From assembly GCA_020466095.1 (NCBI GenBank), contig CM035807.1:62191812-62255811 (forward strand): DNA of 64,000 bases, in the 5' to 3' direction. Source of the DNA: Chlorops oryzae (lineage: Eukaryota > Arthropoda > Insecta > Diptera > Chloropidae). Both the position numbers and the translations under genes were made by a program. A model generated the notes under the pieces. That model was not told the origin of the DNA. It worked only from the letters and a program-made list of their open reading frames with translations, and ran no database searches. Below, piece by piece: positions 20,641 to 31,478 of the stretch; position 1 is the first letter of the stretch, and each line of letters opens with the position of its first letter.

Positions 20641-21311
20641 GGACTATGAGACCTTACTTCTTTTGAGCTTTCTTGTACTGCTGAGCCGATGTTAACAGTT
20701 TTGGACATGTTTCTCACCATATTTTCTAACCATAAAAACTCATCTGTGTTGTAACCTTGTGTGGCTGGGTCATCATACATTTCGTATAATTGAAAATGAA
20801 TATTTTCAACGTTTTCCCATAATTTTTTGGCGATTAGGATGTCTTCCTTTGAAAAATTTTCTTTCAGTAAACGTGTTAGCGATGACATTATTACTTTTTG
20901 TCTGCGGAGAAGCTTAATAATTTCACCGGGAACTACTTGTTGAACTTCACCCACTGCTTGGTCCTGTTGCTTTGTTGAGTTTTGTTGCTGAGCTTTCCCG
21001 TCACTCTCCATTAGTGTTTCTTTCTGGATGGCTGCCTTGAATACTTCTGTATATTGCTGCACTATGTTTAGTATTGAGCTGTAGTAATCTCTAGTGAAGT
21101 ATTCGTGGTTTAACGGTAGATTTTCCAACAATCGTATTTGGTTGTCTTTTGTTTCGAATTTAGACCATTCTTCGTCTAACCGTCTTAGGCGTTCCCTGAA
21201 GTAATTGGTATCTTTTCTTCCGGCTGAATCTTTCTTGAAGTTTCTGATAATAGCTTCAATGTTAGTACCGGTTTCCTTTTGGTTTTCTATAAGTTGATTA
21301 AACGCATCCAT
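20641..21311 (-). CDS. BEL-1 gag, N-terminal part
   Basis: Begins MDAFNQLIENQKETGTNIEA; this Met aligns with the BEL-2 gag start MGLFEDLVEKQKQTGANIEA, so I prefer it over the Met 11 codons upstream. About 224 residues, helix-rich, with matching blocks in BEL-2 (NQIRLLEN.P..HEYF, LWENV.N.HFQ). It ends where the foldback-like element enters after VRSHS, and the rest of gag resumes at 17896. Gag forms the particle that packages the element RNA. Confidence 0.85.
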
Positions 21312-21466
21312 TGCGTTGTTTCGAACTGTGCAAGTTGAATTCAATGGTTTCCTCTAGTCCACGTCGACTTGAGTAAGATAGCTGATGTTCCTTTCCAAGG
21401 GTTGGTTGTTCCTCCTCCGGAATTACAATTTGCGTGTTGCGATGAAGTCTCGTGCCAAATACAAGA

Positions 21467-21479
21467 CTTGGGGTCACCA
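21467..21479 (-). other. BEL-1 primer-binding site
   Basis: Minus-strand tggtgaccccaag three bases after the 5' LTR. BEL-2 has tggtgaccc at the same distance, so both elements use a tRNA whose 3' end is ...gggtcacca. I do not assign the tRNA species. Confidence 0.7.
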
Positions 21480-21482
21480 ATA

Positions 21483-22037
21483 TGTTTAGCAAATGCTCCT
21501 TTGCACTGCTTGAAGAATGGCAATAACAGCACATAAACTGAATTGCTTTAGGAATAGCGATAACAGCACTTAAACTGAATCGCATATATGTTTAGCAGAA
21601 CGCTTCTTTGCGCTGCTTGATGAATGGCAATAACAGCACTTAAACTGAATTGCCGATATTTTGTTGTTTGTTTGACAATCGGCACTTTAACCGAGTCAGT
21701 CTCTTTTCAATCAATGTTCACAGATTGCTTGCTATTGAAAGAGTGAATTTATTTTCATATTACATTGTTTTTATACAAATATTAAGCTAATTTGGCACAA
21801 TTGGAATTTGAAATTTATTGATTGGAAAATGCTTATTAATACTTTCATATATTTGATTTTGGTGGAATTTGAGCTATGACAAAAAGAAAGAAATATGAAA
21901 TTTTGTACTGTCAGCATAATTCAAAGCTAATGATCGACATTCAGTTTTGCTTTTTTCTTTTGTTTACGTAAGCTGAGTTCAAAGACTTAAAGCTACAAAT
22001 ATGTGAATATATACATATTTTTATGTAGATATGAACA
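21483..22037 (-). repeat. BEL-1 5' LTR
   Basis: 555 bp, partner of 10434-10988. Followed on the plus strand by gataa (22038-22042), the second copy of the target duplication. Confidence 0.92.
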
Positions 22038-22042
22038 GATAA

Positions 22043-22606
22043 CATTATTTGGAATTATGTCTATTTTATATCCCGGTTCAACATTTATAGAGAATCCATG
22101 TAAGGTGTGTGCCAAGGTACTGTTAACATATGAACCGCCCACAATGTTGCACTCAATACGTACAACATTGTTTTGGGTAATCATTAAACATGTATCCGAT
22201 ATATTTGTTTCATAAGGTTTAAGTTGACGCTTTGAAAATCCCAAAAGCGATCCAACGCTTCTCTCTTTATCAAAATAAATTATATCTTTTTCAGAGAAGA
22301 TTTCAGCTTTTAATGTAATATTATTGGCCTTTATACTTAATGTAGCACCAGCTGCTGCTGCTTCTCGATTTTCGTATGCGTCTAAAACATTTTTCACAAT
22401 ATCATCGAACTCATATGACCCGATAGGAAGCTCCATTACATGCTTGCCAATGTGAAAAGGTTATTTTTTTCATCAATATTCGGTATTGAGTAATATGTAT
22501 GAAAACCAATCAGTCCACAAACATATTCCTTTTTAAGTTCTATGGGAGGAAAATAATTTTCTGTAAGAATTGAGGAATTTCCAGTCAAAGTCAATGTTCT
22601 TGACAT
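22043..22606 (-). pseudogene. Polinton minor capsid (penton-like) gene, 5' part (copy B)
   Basis: Starts MSRTLTLTGNSSILTE at 22606. A frame break occurs at about 22455, where a T-run after 'aacc' is one base shorter than in copy A, and the frame resumes as ELPIGSYEFDDIV. The rest (GFSKRQLKPYETNI, NVVRIECNIVGGSYV, LHGFSINVEPGYKIDI) is open to the BEL-1 insertion. Single jelly-roll identity is inferred from position and beta-rich pattern. The 3' part is at 10303-10433. Confidence 0.55.
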
Positions 22607-22676
22607 CTTGAGGGGTTGAGATAGTAAAGTAAACTGAATCAATCAAAGAAATAAAATTTCTTTTTATAAAATATTT

Positions 22677-23594
22677 TCATAGTATATCATATTTATTTAT
22701 CCAAGAGTTGTGACTATCGGAAAACCTCAACCATTTTACATACACTTTATCACCCCGCTTCTTTATAACTTTCTCAACTAAATACATGTGAGGAAAACGT
22801 GATTTTTGCAATTCTTGTGTATAGAAAGCACCCTTAATTACATTTCCCTGATAGTCTTCTAAAATATAAGTACATGGATTGGTATTTTGAACCTTATTTA
22901 TCTTGAAGATTTCCGTTGTCCAATTGGGTGTGTAACCTTTCTCAAAAACATGTTTATATTTGCTTATTCGAACGTAATTGTTTACATGAAATTTGGGCTT
23001 ATTATAGACTTTCAGACGGTTGTAAATCGTTTTTAGAATTGTTGCTGCATTTAAAGAATTCACTTTATCGGGTGCAATTTTTATTGTTCTGTGCACTTTT
23101 CCATTGTACTCTTTAGTCAATTTTTGATATTCATCAATCCATTTGTAAGAACCGCGATTACTGAAGCCCTTCCACATCATATTTTTCAAAGTGCGATTAA
23201 ATCGTTCAACTATCGAGGCTTTCATTACACTATAGGTAGAGTAGTGATTTATTTTGTTTTGTTTCATTAAAAGTTGAAACTCTTTATTGAAGAATTCCTT
23301 CCCATCATCTGTTTGCAAATTTTTAGGTTTTCGACCGCATTCAAATACACTTTTCATTGCTTTGGTAACATCAGGAGCTGTTTTCGACTTTATCGCAACG
23401 GTCCAGGCATATTTGGAGAAAGTGTCAATGATTGTGAGTAGGTAGCGATAACCTTTGTTGAATGTAGAGTAATTACCCATTTCCACTAAATCAGCTTGCC
23501 AAAGATCATCAATATCTTTGGTTATAACAGCTCTTCGTTTAAAATTTCGCCGTGCCTGTCGATGGAGCTCCTCAACTATTTGAAATCGACTCAT
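22677..23594 (-). CDS. Polinton integrase with chromodomain (copy B)
   Basis: 305 residues, intact, with the D,D,E residues in LWQADLVEM, LQTDDGKEF and SIVERFNRTLK. Unlike copy A, the Arg after VERFN is kept, but a chromodomain residue is changed (KWLRFSD here, KWLGFSD in A). The start overlaps the stop of the 143-residue gene in ATGA. Confidence 0.88.
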   Translation of the reverse strand: MSRFQIVEELHRQARRNFKRRAVITKDIDDLWQADLVEMGNYSTFNKGYRYLLTIIDTFSKYAWTVAIKSKTAPDVTKAMKSVFECGRKPKNLQTDDGKEFFNKEFQLLMKQNKINHYSTYSVMKASIVERFNRTLKNMMWKGFSNRGSYKWIDEYQKLTKEYNGKVHRTIKIAPDKVNSLNAATILKTIYNRLKVYNKPKFHVNNYVRISKYKHVFEKGYTPNWTTEIFKINKVQNTNPCTYILEDYQGNVIKGAFYTQELQKSRFPHMYLVEKVIKKRGDKVYVKWLRFSDSHNSWINKYDIL

Positions 23595-24022
23595 CTTGAA
23601 GATGGTATTGTGTGGTTTTGGTTTGGTTTTTGAATAATGTTTTGATTAGAAATCATTGAAAACAAAACATTTTCCGTACCTTCTAAACGCTTCTCAACAT
23701 ATTCCATATACACCTTAAACCTCTCATCAATATCGCGTTCAATAGATTTAATTTTTTCATAAACGGTTTCAATTTCTTTATTACGGTGACTTTCATAAGC
23801 TTTAATTGAATCCTGAAATTCAGTTCGATACGCATCAAGACTTAGAATTACAAAATTTTGCGTTGCAGCGTCGCCCTTTACTATTGGATCTTTAAGATTT
23901 CTGATGCGTTTAAAATGAGCGTTGAAGCTGTGATCTCTGCTAGCGCTTAGAGTCAATTCCGTATTAAAACTTTTTGACTTGGATGTATTGTTATTATATC
24001 GACCGAATTTGTCCACGCTCAT
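23591..24022 (-). CDS. Polinton accessory protein, 143 aa (copy B)
   Basis: Identical in the visible residues to copy A's 3007-3438 gene. Start MSVDKFGRYNNN at 24022, chosen over an upstream TTG. It lies between the DUF8207-like gene (stop 30 bp upstream) and integrase (4-bp overlap), so these three genes probably form one transcription unit. Function unknown; the C-terminal half is probably helical. Confidence 0.6.
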   Translation of the reverse strand: MSVDKFGRYNNNTSKSKSFNTELTLSASRDHSFNAHFKRIRNLKDPIVKGDAATQNFVILSLDAYRTEFQDSIKAYESHRNKEIETVYEKIKSIERDIDERFKVYMEYVEKRLEGTENVLFSMISNQNIIQKPNQNHTIPSSR

Positions 24023-24044
24023 CTTTTTATTTTTCGTCGAGTTT

Positions 24045-25083
24045 TCATTCAATTATGTCAGCTTCTTTAAGCTCTTCAATAATTGAAAAAATTTCTTTGT
24101 TATGATTATTATGTCCTGCAGATTGTGATGCTATGAGTAGTCGTAAACGATTAACCAATTCATTTGGGTCATCCCAATATATATAGTTGATTGGATTCAA
24201 ATTTAAATTCATTAAACCAAATCCTTCTTTCTTCACATCTAAGTTCGAGTTTGACCCTTTACTCTCCACATCTTTGATTAAAAATTGAATAATGTTTAGA
24301 TACTTGGGTCCTTTGTTTCCATTGACTTGACCACGAGATGTATAGCCACGTCTATAGGCATTAGTTTTCAATAGAATTTTCTTATACAATTTTAAATCCG
24401 GTTCAGTATATTCGATAGGATTTTTTGTGAACATTAACTGAAAAAGTCCTGGTGTCATTGTAAATGTTTCGTCACCGATTTGAACTTGATTAGAACTTTT
24501 GAATGATATTTTTGAGTCTCCAAACATCAATTGCTTTTCCGAATTGTAATTCAATCCAAATATTCTATCTAGACTGTATTGCTTTTCTAGTAGATCAAAA
24601 ATCGGTTCATTTAACAATTTACTGACTTCTCCTTCTTCTTCTTCCATGGCTTTAATAGTGTTTGATTTGTTATTATCATCATCATCGTTGTCATCATCAT
24701 TGATTTAATTTGATCGTTGCTTTCTTCATCAACATCATCATTATCTTGAACAGAATCAACACTATAAGACCGTTTTGGTGTACTAGTTTGAATCTTTGGT
24801 AGTCTATTATTGTTTTTCCTCCTTCTTTCTTTTTTCATCGGGCTTTTGAATAAACTTTTTTATTGAAAGTTGAAATATTTGCTTTAGAGTTTTCAACGAA
24901 ATCATTTACTATTTCATTTTTAAATTTAGTTTCTGTAAGCAAATCCTTAATTGAGGCAGTGATTGGCAGAAAAGTTTTTTCCACACTTTCTGATGCGCTT
25001 AAATCATAAATTTTAATGGCTTTGAAATTATCCCTCAAAACGTTCCTCGTCTGAATAATTTTGCAAAGCAATTCATCATCCAT
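24045..25083 (-). pseudogene. Polinton DUF8207-like protein in three frames (copy B)
   Basis: Read from 25083: 82 residues (MDDELLCKIIQTRNVL), then 75 residues with a basic KKERRRKNNN and acidic DDVDEESND (24611-24838), then 200 residues (24045-24647) with PGLFQLMF, YRRGYTSRGQ and YIYWDDPNELVNRLRLLIAS. The last block is the hallmark of the insect DUF8207 family found in Polinton-type elements. Two frameshifts separate the parts; one sits near cat-repeats around 24670-24700. Function in the element is unknown. Copy A keeps only the last ~27 codons. Confidence 0.65.
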
Positions 25084-25206
25084 GACTTTGTTGTTGCTAC
25101 TGATAACGCTCTCAAAGAACTGTTTGCATTAATGGTTAAATTATTAATGAGATCATTTAAGTGTCCATGACATCTTTTATATTATAAATTTTCCTCAATT
25201 TAATTG

Positions 25207-25490
25207 CCACCTTCCGTGGCGTAGTGGTTAGGAGTATGTCGGTGTCATACATCTATAGGCTCAAAGCGAGATGTTTAACTCTCGACACAGGTAGAAACTT
25301 TAGAAAATCCTATTTATTCTCTTCCTCTCTCTTTCACTGTGCAAGCCTTCTTGTATCAATCCATCCCAAAGGCCAATTTTCGAAAGGTTTTAGGCGCTCG
25401 CTCTCATAGCACGTTCGATCGGTCATATCCAAAGGTTCAACATTCTTTACACTCTGGATTGATGGTGGCCAAAACGAGTCTGTTCTTGAT
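25207..25490 (+). mobile_element. candidate tRNA-derived SINE
   Basis: Position 25217-25227 reads tggcgtagtgg, a perfect RNA polymerase III A box, followed by ttaggagtatgtcgg. About 45 bp later a weak B-box-like 'gatgtttaactctcg' follows, so the head resembles a degraded tRNA. The body to about 25490 has no coding sense. The boundaries and target duplication are not clear, and an unrelated match is possible. It lies in the spacer between the ATPase and DUF8207-like genes. Confidence 0.35.
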
Positions 25491-25502
25491 GAACAGGTCT
25501 GC

Positions 25503-26393
25503 TTATTGTTGTTGCTGTTGAACAGATCTGCTTATTGAACAGGTCTGTTCCATAATAAAGAGGGCTGTTTGCTGTCGATGAAGAGGAAGAAGGATGACTA
25601 TTGAACTGATCAGATTGTTGCTTGACTCCAAACATTGTTGTTGAACTGCTTGATCTGTTTTTGAAACTGAATATTTTGTTGTGCATACACTTTGCTTTAA
25701 TAGATGAATAAAAATGTTGATCCCTTTTCTAAATCGTCCACTATTTAATGAATCATCTTTGCTAATGACGAGAAACCCATATTTACCCTTCCACCAATCA
25801 GTACAAATTTTTAAAAAATCTTGAAATGACATATCAGAACCAACATGATCATTATAAATATGTCTTATGTTCGTTTCATCTTGTTTAAACATGATAATTA
25901 AGTTTGCATTGTCATGAATCAGATGCTTTGGTATTCGAGTATAAGTTTGGCATAGATAAAAGCTATCAATATTATTGTGCCGACCCATACAGAAATAATT
26001 TCGTATATTGTTCTGTTTTTCACATGCAACATCATCGAAGATAAAATTAGAATCTGATTTTGCTTTTTCTGGAGCTAGAAATTCTCCATTATCTGAGAAG
26101 GTGTAAAAGCCCATTCCTTTTATTGGTTTTATAAGTTGTTGAAGATATTGATATTTCGGTTGATGCAATGACTTTGAACACAAGTATACATTTTTAAATC
26201 TAAGACCATTGGGACTTTCAATAAGACTCAGTATAATGTTGGTTTTTCCACAATTCGATGGTCCGACAATTAGTGCACGTATTGTGTTTGGTAGCAATGA
26301 ACTATGACGTATTTGCGACAATTTATCATTTGAAATCGTTTTTAGGTCTAAATTTTTCACCAAAATATTCATTTGTTGTCTTATGAAACGCAT
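25503..26393 (-). CDS. Polinton packaging ATPase (FtsK/HerA, A32-like)
   Basis: 296 residues. Walker A GPSNCGKTN near residue 44, Walker B FIFDDVACE near 117, and a polar YLCQTYTRIP near 147 that fits the sensor position. Such ATPases drive viral DNA into the capsid, which supports a virus-like Polinton. The C-terminal ~65 residues (from about QSVCTTKY) are Gln/Ser-rich with caa/cag repeats and look like replaced sequence rather than the native tail. No internal stop. Confidence 0.85.
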   Translation of the reverse strand: MRFIRQQMNILVKNLDLKTISNDKLSQIRHSSLLPNTIRALIVGPSNCGKTNIILSLIESPNGLRFKNVYLCSKSLHQPKYQYLQQLIKPIKGMGFYTFSDNGEFLAPEKAKSDSNFIFDDVACEKQNNIRNYFCMGRHNNIDSFYLCQTYTRIPKHLIHDNANLIIMFKQDETNIRHIYNDHVGSDMSFQDFLKICTDWWKGKYGFLVISKDDSLNSGRFRKGINIFIHLLKQSVCTTKYSVSKTDQAVQQQCLESSNNLISSIVILLPLHRQQTALFIMEQTCSISRSVQQQQQ

Positions 26394-26506
26394 TTTACTC
26401 TTTTAACTTAGAAAAATGATACAAAAGCAATTCCTTTTATACTTTTTTGCTCAGAACGCTTTTGACCGTTGATTTGTGTGCTATACAAACAAACAAAAAT
26501 TTATAA

Positions 26507-27089
26507 ATGCTTGTTAGCAGCAAGCAACTATTTAGTCGTAAACGTAAAGCCGTTGGAAAAAGATTAATAAATAACCTTATTAATAATCTGCCAATTGAAC
26601 TTCATTTACCAGGCTATCAGTTTTGTGGACCGGGAACTTAACTCGAAAAACGTTTAGCAAAAGGAGGCAAGGGTATAAATCTTTTGGATTCTGCATGTAG
26701 AGAACTCGATATTGGCTCCTCTAAATTCGAAGACTTACTTAATCGCTCCAGATTCGAGTGTCGCAGAAAAGGCAAACGCTTGGTTTGTCACAAACGCAAT
26801 GAAAGTGAAGAACAAAAAGAAGAAATTCTGTACTAAAATTTTCACTACTGCAATAAAAAATGCTACAAAATTTTTAAAAAGTGCAAAACCAATTGATATG
26901 AATGATGCTATTCAAATTGCTGAGAAATCATTATCATCTACTCTTAAGAGGAAAAATCGTAAAGTTCTACCTCGTTTAATCCCTGTACCAAAAGTGGGTG
27001 GATTTTTATCATTAATACCAATTTTAGCGGGTATTGCAAAACTTGGAGGAATAGTATCGGGAGGCATGTCGATTACAAATAACATATGA
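26507..27089 (+). pseudogene. Polinton PLA2-like / membrane-active virion protein
   Basis: Starts MLVSSKQLFSRKRKAVGK at 26507. LPGYQFCGPGT followed by a nonsense TAA (26639-26641) and then DSACRELDI is a parvovirus VP1-like phospholipase A2 motif with the glycine-rich loop and HD-like region degraded. A frameshift at about 26727 leads into EKANAWFVTNAMK and a C-terminal hydrophobic stretch (VGGFLSLIPILAGIAKLGG), like minor core or membrane-lytic peptides. In related elements these are one protein. At least one stop and one frameshift inactivate it. Confidence 0.65.
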
Positions 27090-27537
27090 TAAAAAATATA
27101 ATATCTGCAAAGGATAAAAGGCCCAAGGAACCTGTTGCCATTGGAAATGGGCTTTATTTAAAACCCTATAGAAATGGATACGGTTTCTATCTTCATCCTA
27201 ATTCAAAAAACAAATTAGCACTCTACCCAAAAGAGCCCTAACCGAGGTCGACCTAAGAAAATATGCCGCAAACTTGAAATCATTCAGAGGAGTTTTTATG
27301 CGAAATATTTTACCAAGACGTCCTCATAAGATTGAATGTGGAATAATTAATCTGGATTCATCAGATGGAGATGGTACTCATTGGATAGCATATTTTAAAA
27401 ATAATACTGTAAAGAAGTTGTCAAATATCTCGGTGCAAATAATTTAAGATACAACTATAAACAACATCAGCAATACAATTCATATAACTGTGGTCATTTG
27501 TGTATAAAGTTTTTGTATTCACAATCATGCAACAATT
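27090..27537 (+). pseudogene. Polinton adenain-like cysteine protease, degraded
   Basis: The start region GNGLYLKPYRNGYGFYLHP is one frame and RALTEVDLRKYA through FRGVFMR is the next. Catalytic His is in GDGTHWIAYF and catalytic Cys in YNCGHLCIKF, as in adenovirus-type maturation proteases. The segment that would carry the acidic residue between them is deleted after KNN, and the frame shifts into VVKYLGANN. Homologues cleave capsid precursors. The gene is broken twice. Confidence 0.7.
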
Positions 27538-27669
27538 AAATAAAATATCAATTTTAAATACATAAAAAGTTTCTTTTATTTAAAATTTGATAATATCTGA
27601 TAATTATAAACCATAACATATATTCCAATAATTCGATATCTTTAGCAATACTCATGAGTTCGTCGTCAT

Positions 27670-30600
27670 TTACAGCAATCTTATAGTGTCCCCAAGCATA
27701 AGTATTTTTTTATCCTCTTTAACAAATCTTGTATCATCATTGTTACTTAAAACTAATTTCGTAAATAATTGTGTATAAATTTTATGAAATTTTGACTTAA
27801 AAATATACATATCGCGAACATAATATTTATCTTCTAATAAACATAATTTATAATCATTAATACTCAATTTATTGAGTACGCATCTTTTAACACCTGTCGA
27901 CTTTTTTATTTCTTTCGTATCTGTTATATCTAAGGAATACATTTTGGGACGTAGACCCACAAATTCTCTAATTATTTTTCCATTAGCTTCGTCTTTCATC
28001 TTTCCTAATATTTTTTTATTTTTTAAAGGTAAATTATATGGATTTTTAGGAGGATATTCGGACGTATCAAAACGCAAATCAATATCGTTGGATATATCTG
28101 AATAAAAGTCATCCGTCTTTATTGTGTATATAAAGGAAGCCGTATCCATATAATTTAGTAAAAGGTTTTCATTATATTTGGGTTTCATATAGTCGTAATG
28201 GAAATCATACATTAGAAATTTCGATAACTCGAGTACTATAAAACCTAAATATAACGGTTTATCATATGTAACATGATCCCGATCTAATTGAATTGCTATC
28301 ATAGAGTCGCTGAAATGTTTAACGCTGCGAAAAGTTGGATGTGCTATAAGAGCACGAGCACCTAAATGTCGTCCTCTACTTTCCCATTCACTCACAATTT
28401 TTATGTTTTTCCATTTATCTACATTTTCCATAGCTTTACCGTAAACCGAATTGTTGAGTAATTTAAAAAAATTCTTCTCAAAATCACTCTTAGAAAGCGT
28501 TCCATGATGAGTATTTAAGTCAATGTAGCTCTTTAACCAAGGTGACTGTTTAAACTTTAATGCTCTATGAACTTTTGTTAGTTTTATTCCATTCTTAATA
28601 CATTGTTGTAGCACTCTATAGTGAATGATATAATTTCGTTTATCTGTTAAGTCTGTTTTTAGCTTCGATGTGCTTGAACCACTTACATTTCTATTTTCCG
28701 CACAAAAAGGAAAATCATTATGATAATAATGAATTCCTTGGGGATAATCTAAATCTACTTCTAAAATACACCCATATAAAGCTTATGAATCTATTTCAAA
28801 TATATTAGAACTTTCAATGTCTTCTACCCATTCAAATTCTCCAGTAGGTAGGTACTGAGACATTGCCCAACCATACAAGTTGTTCGCATCTAAGTATACA
28901 ATACATTCAGATGGTTCGGTGGAATCAAAATCAGGCATATATTTGTTGTTGGCTTTGAAATGTCGTTTTGAATATTGGACAATACCACCTCTGATTCCTT
29001 TTTTAACGAAATCATACATACTTATATCTGTAAATAGAACGAGTTCTATTTTTGTTGATTTTCCAAATTCAAATTTAAATTCCAAATTCAAATTGTTTAT
29101 TCCAAATTGTACATTAAGGCAGGCCTTATTTAGTACATCGTAATAACGGTAGTCATTTCATGCCATTAAGCTAATCCGATACTTAACTTACGTACTAACT
29201 TACATACTACAAAAATTGAAATAATTTCATTAATTCAGTGCAATTAAAAGTTAAATAGGAGTTAAATTAAAACTATGAGAAACAATTGCAATTAAACAGA
29301 AAGCCTTAAAACTATGAATGAAGAAATGTAATAACAGCCAGTTTAAAGAGTTTACTATTTTGAAGAGTTTTTAAGTGAGGTGGGATAGAGTTTCATAGTT
29401 TGACAGCACTAACCAAAAACATTCTTGAGGTCAACGTGTAGCTATAGCGAGGTATAATTAAATTGCGTGTTCTGCTAGATTGGGCAAAGACGAGTTTATT
29501 ATAAAGGTAGTGGGGGCACTGGGTATAAATGAGCTTGTGGAGAAAAACTAGATTTAATGTGTTGAAGTAGGTCGAGATATAACAATTGAGTATTTGTCGA
29601 GAAAAGGTCGAAATGTGATCATATTTCTTTAACAGAAATATGTATCTCGCCCGATTTCAACATTGCATCCCAAGATAAGCCCGGAATAGTTATGTATTGA
29701 CAAGGATCCAAATCATAGATACTTTAACATATTTTTCGAAAATTTTCTAAGATATCGGTTAGGAGAAATACATCTGTTTTTAAATAGAAAATCATGTAGT
29801 CTTTCAATAATTGCCAATTAAATGTATTCCATACATTTACAGCATGACTATAGTCCTCAATAGAACACTCACTATTATTTAGTATATTGAAAAATTTCTC
29901 ACGGGGAGGTAGTTCATTTTCTTTAAGACGTTCAATTGAATCTAAATATTCATAGGGAAAGACACCCTTTCTTTTAAGTAAAGAAAACTGTTCAGTGCTG
30001 CGATACATTGATCTGAGTACGTGAAAATCTTCAGATCGCAAGTTTTGAGCTAAGCGTTCTAAGCTTGCTGTCATGAATCTATAAGAATCTACAAAACGAA
30101 TTTCCATGCGTTCATTCTTCAGATTATCCCCCATCGGAATGTATTTCGATAGTGAAATGTAAAGCTCTTTATTGAGTGGAATTACTCTTATGTCTCCGGG
30201 AATGGAAGTGAGTTCTTTTAAAAACAAATGACACTCGTAGGCGGAAAAATTATAAAAGAAAACTGGAATAAATTTCTATATCTGATATTTCAAATTACAT
30301 TCTGAATGAGCTGCTCCACGAAAATCTCCAGTAAAATGACAGTGATCTGCAACTCGATCATTAATAAGATCTTCATTACAGATATGACATACTGAACTCT
30401 CCGCTAAGTTTTTCATTTGCTCTTTTGTAAGAGAATTCATTGGTTTACAAACACTTAAATAGTTGCTATAAAGAAATTTACAGTCATTTACTAATTTCTT
30501 TATAAACACTTCAACACAATCCTCTCCCGTATAGATCCTAAACTTATTCAAACTTTCATCAAATTTAGATTTAATAAAATAAGCGAATGCCATTGGCTTA

Positions 30601-31478
30601 TGATGCTTAGTGCTTACAACTTTCTTAGAATCTTTAATATTTATATTTTCCAAAATGCACTCAAAATCGGCGTAAATAAAAAAAGGTACATCTAGTTGCT
30701 TTTTTGAGCATGAAACTTTAAAATTTTATTGTCCTCGTCTGGCAGCTTTGTTACGAAATGATTACATACCAATTTATGAGCTTTCAATCGTTCCTTGGAT
30801 AAGGTGTATTGAAGACAGCCATGACAGAGATATTTCATTCTGTGATTTGCAGAAAGTTGAGAGCTGATTAATCTACAAAAATAAATTTAAAAAAACTAAT
30901 AATAAAAATAATAAAAAATAATAATATAATGCGATTGATTGTTTTCCTTCTCAAAAAACAATAGATTTACATGCTTCTGTTGTTCTCCTCTAGTAAAATA
31001 ATACGGTCCAACAATCGCTTTACTCTCCTCATTCAATCCATAAACATTTATACTTATTTCTGGATTATTGTCCTCAAAAATTTTATTTTATCCAATGTCA
31101 ATGAAATGATAAGTTGATGAAATTAAGCAAAGTTCCATCTGGGGTAGTAATGTGATCCAATTTTATATTAAGCTTATAATTTGAGAATTTTTCCAGATGT
31201 CGACCTGTTTGAAAGGACGATATCACTGCCCATTTGAAGCAGTTCTCATCTTTATTTTTAACATTTATACAAGCATATTTTTTCTGAATCCATAATGGAA
31301 GCACTATATGACCAGATCCTCTCATGGGTCTATATTGATTAATGTTCACTTCCAAGTGAACAATTCGTAAAAGAGCCCATTCACTATCCCTTTTGTGAAA
31401 AAAATTCATTTTTTCCAAAATATCTTTGCATTTCTTGGAAAAGTCCTTATTTATATCTGATGACTCCGTTAATATAGT
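27670..31478 (-). pseudogene. Polinton protein-primed DNA polymerase B, main part
   Basis: Pieces in order: N-terminal region (31418-31098), an exonuclease part with YADFECILE near 30665, a Cys/His cluster CHICNEDL..CHFTGDFRGAAHSECN (30300-30390), EIRFVDSYRFMTASL (30100), the polymerase motif YLDANNLYGWAMSQYLP (28890), and motif C at 28140. Motif C reads YMDTAS where YxDTDS is normal: a GAT to GCT change that should destroy catalysis. A LINE at 29062-29652, an AT-rich block near 30890-30945 and several frameshifts interrupt it. BEL-2 separates its zinc-finger N-terminus. Confidence 0.85.
29062..29652 (-). mobile_element. non-LTR retrotransposon 3' end, 5'-truncated, inside PolB
   Basis: Minus-strand reading gives the C-terminus of a LINE reverse-transcriptase protein (RTRNLIIPRYSYTL, RMFLVSAVKL, stop, NSIPPHLK), with UGA where Trp is usual. 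About 250 bp of 3' UTR and a tail of repeated 'aatttgaattt/aatttgg' follow. The word gattt occurs at both borders (29057-29061 and 29653-29657), and the PolB frame continues across. CR1/Jockey-type affinity is a guess from these few motifs. Confidence 0.6.

Larger units (their letters stand above)
10434..22037 (-). mobile_element. BEL/Pao LTR retrotransposon BEL-1 (roo-like with env)
   Basis: Flanked by two 555-bp LTRs (10434-10988 and 21483-22037) that start tgtttag and end gaaca and are nearly identical. A 5-bp target duplication, gataa, surrounds it, as expected for BEL/Pao. On the minus strand the order is primer site, gag, zinc knuckles, aspartic protease, RT, RNase H, integrase and env. 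A foldback-like element (17897-20640), one frameshift (~15060) and one nonsense codon (14708-14710) break the polyprotein. Near-identical LTRs imply a recent insertion. Confidence 0.93.

Noticed and set aside
17887..20650. 9-bp target duplication for the foldback-like element
   Set aside because: The flanks (tgatagtgc and ggactatga) match each other only as inverted repeats, not directly, so no duplication can be claimed.
25210..25290. Functional tRNA gene
   Set aside because: A box is good but the B box and acceptor stem are not; a SINE head is more likely.
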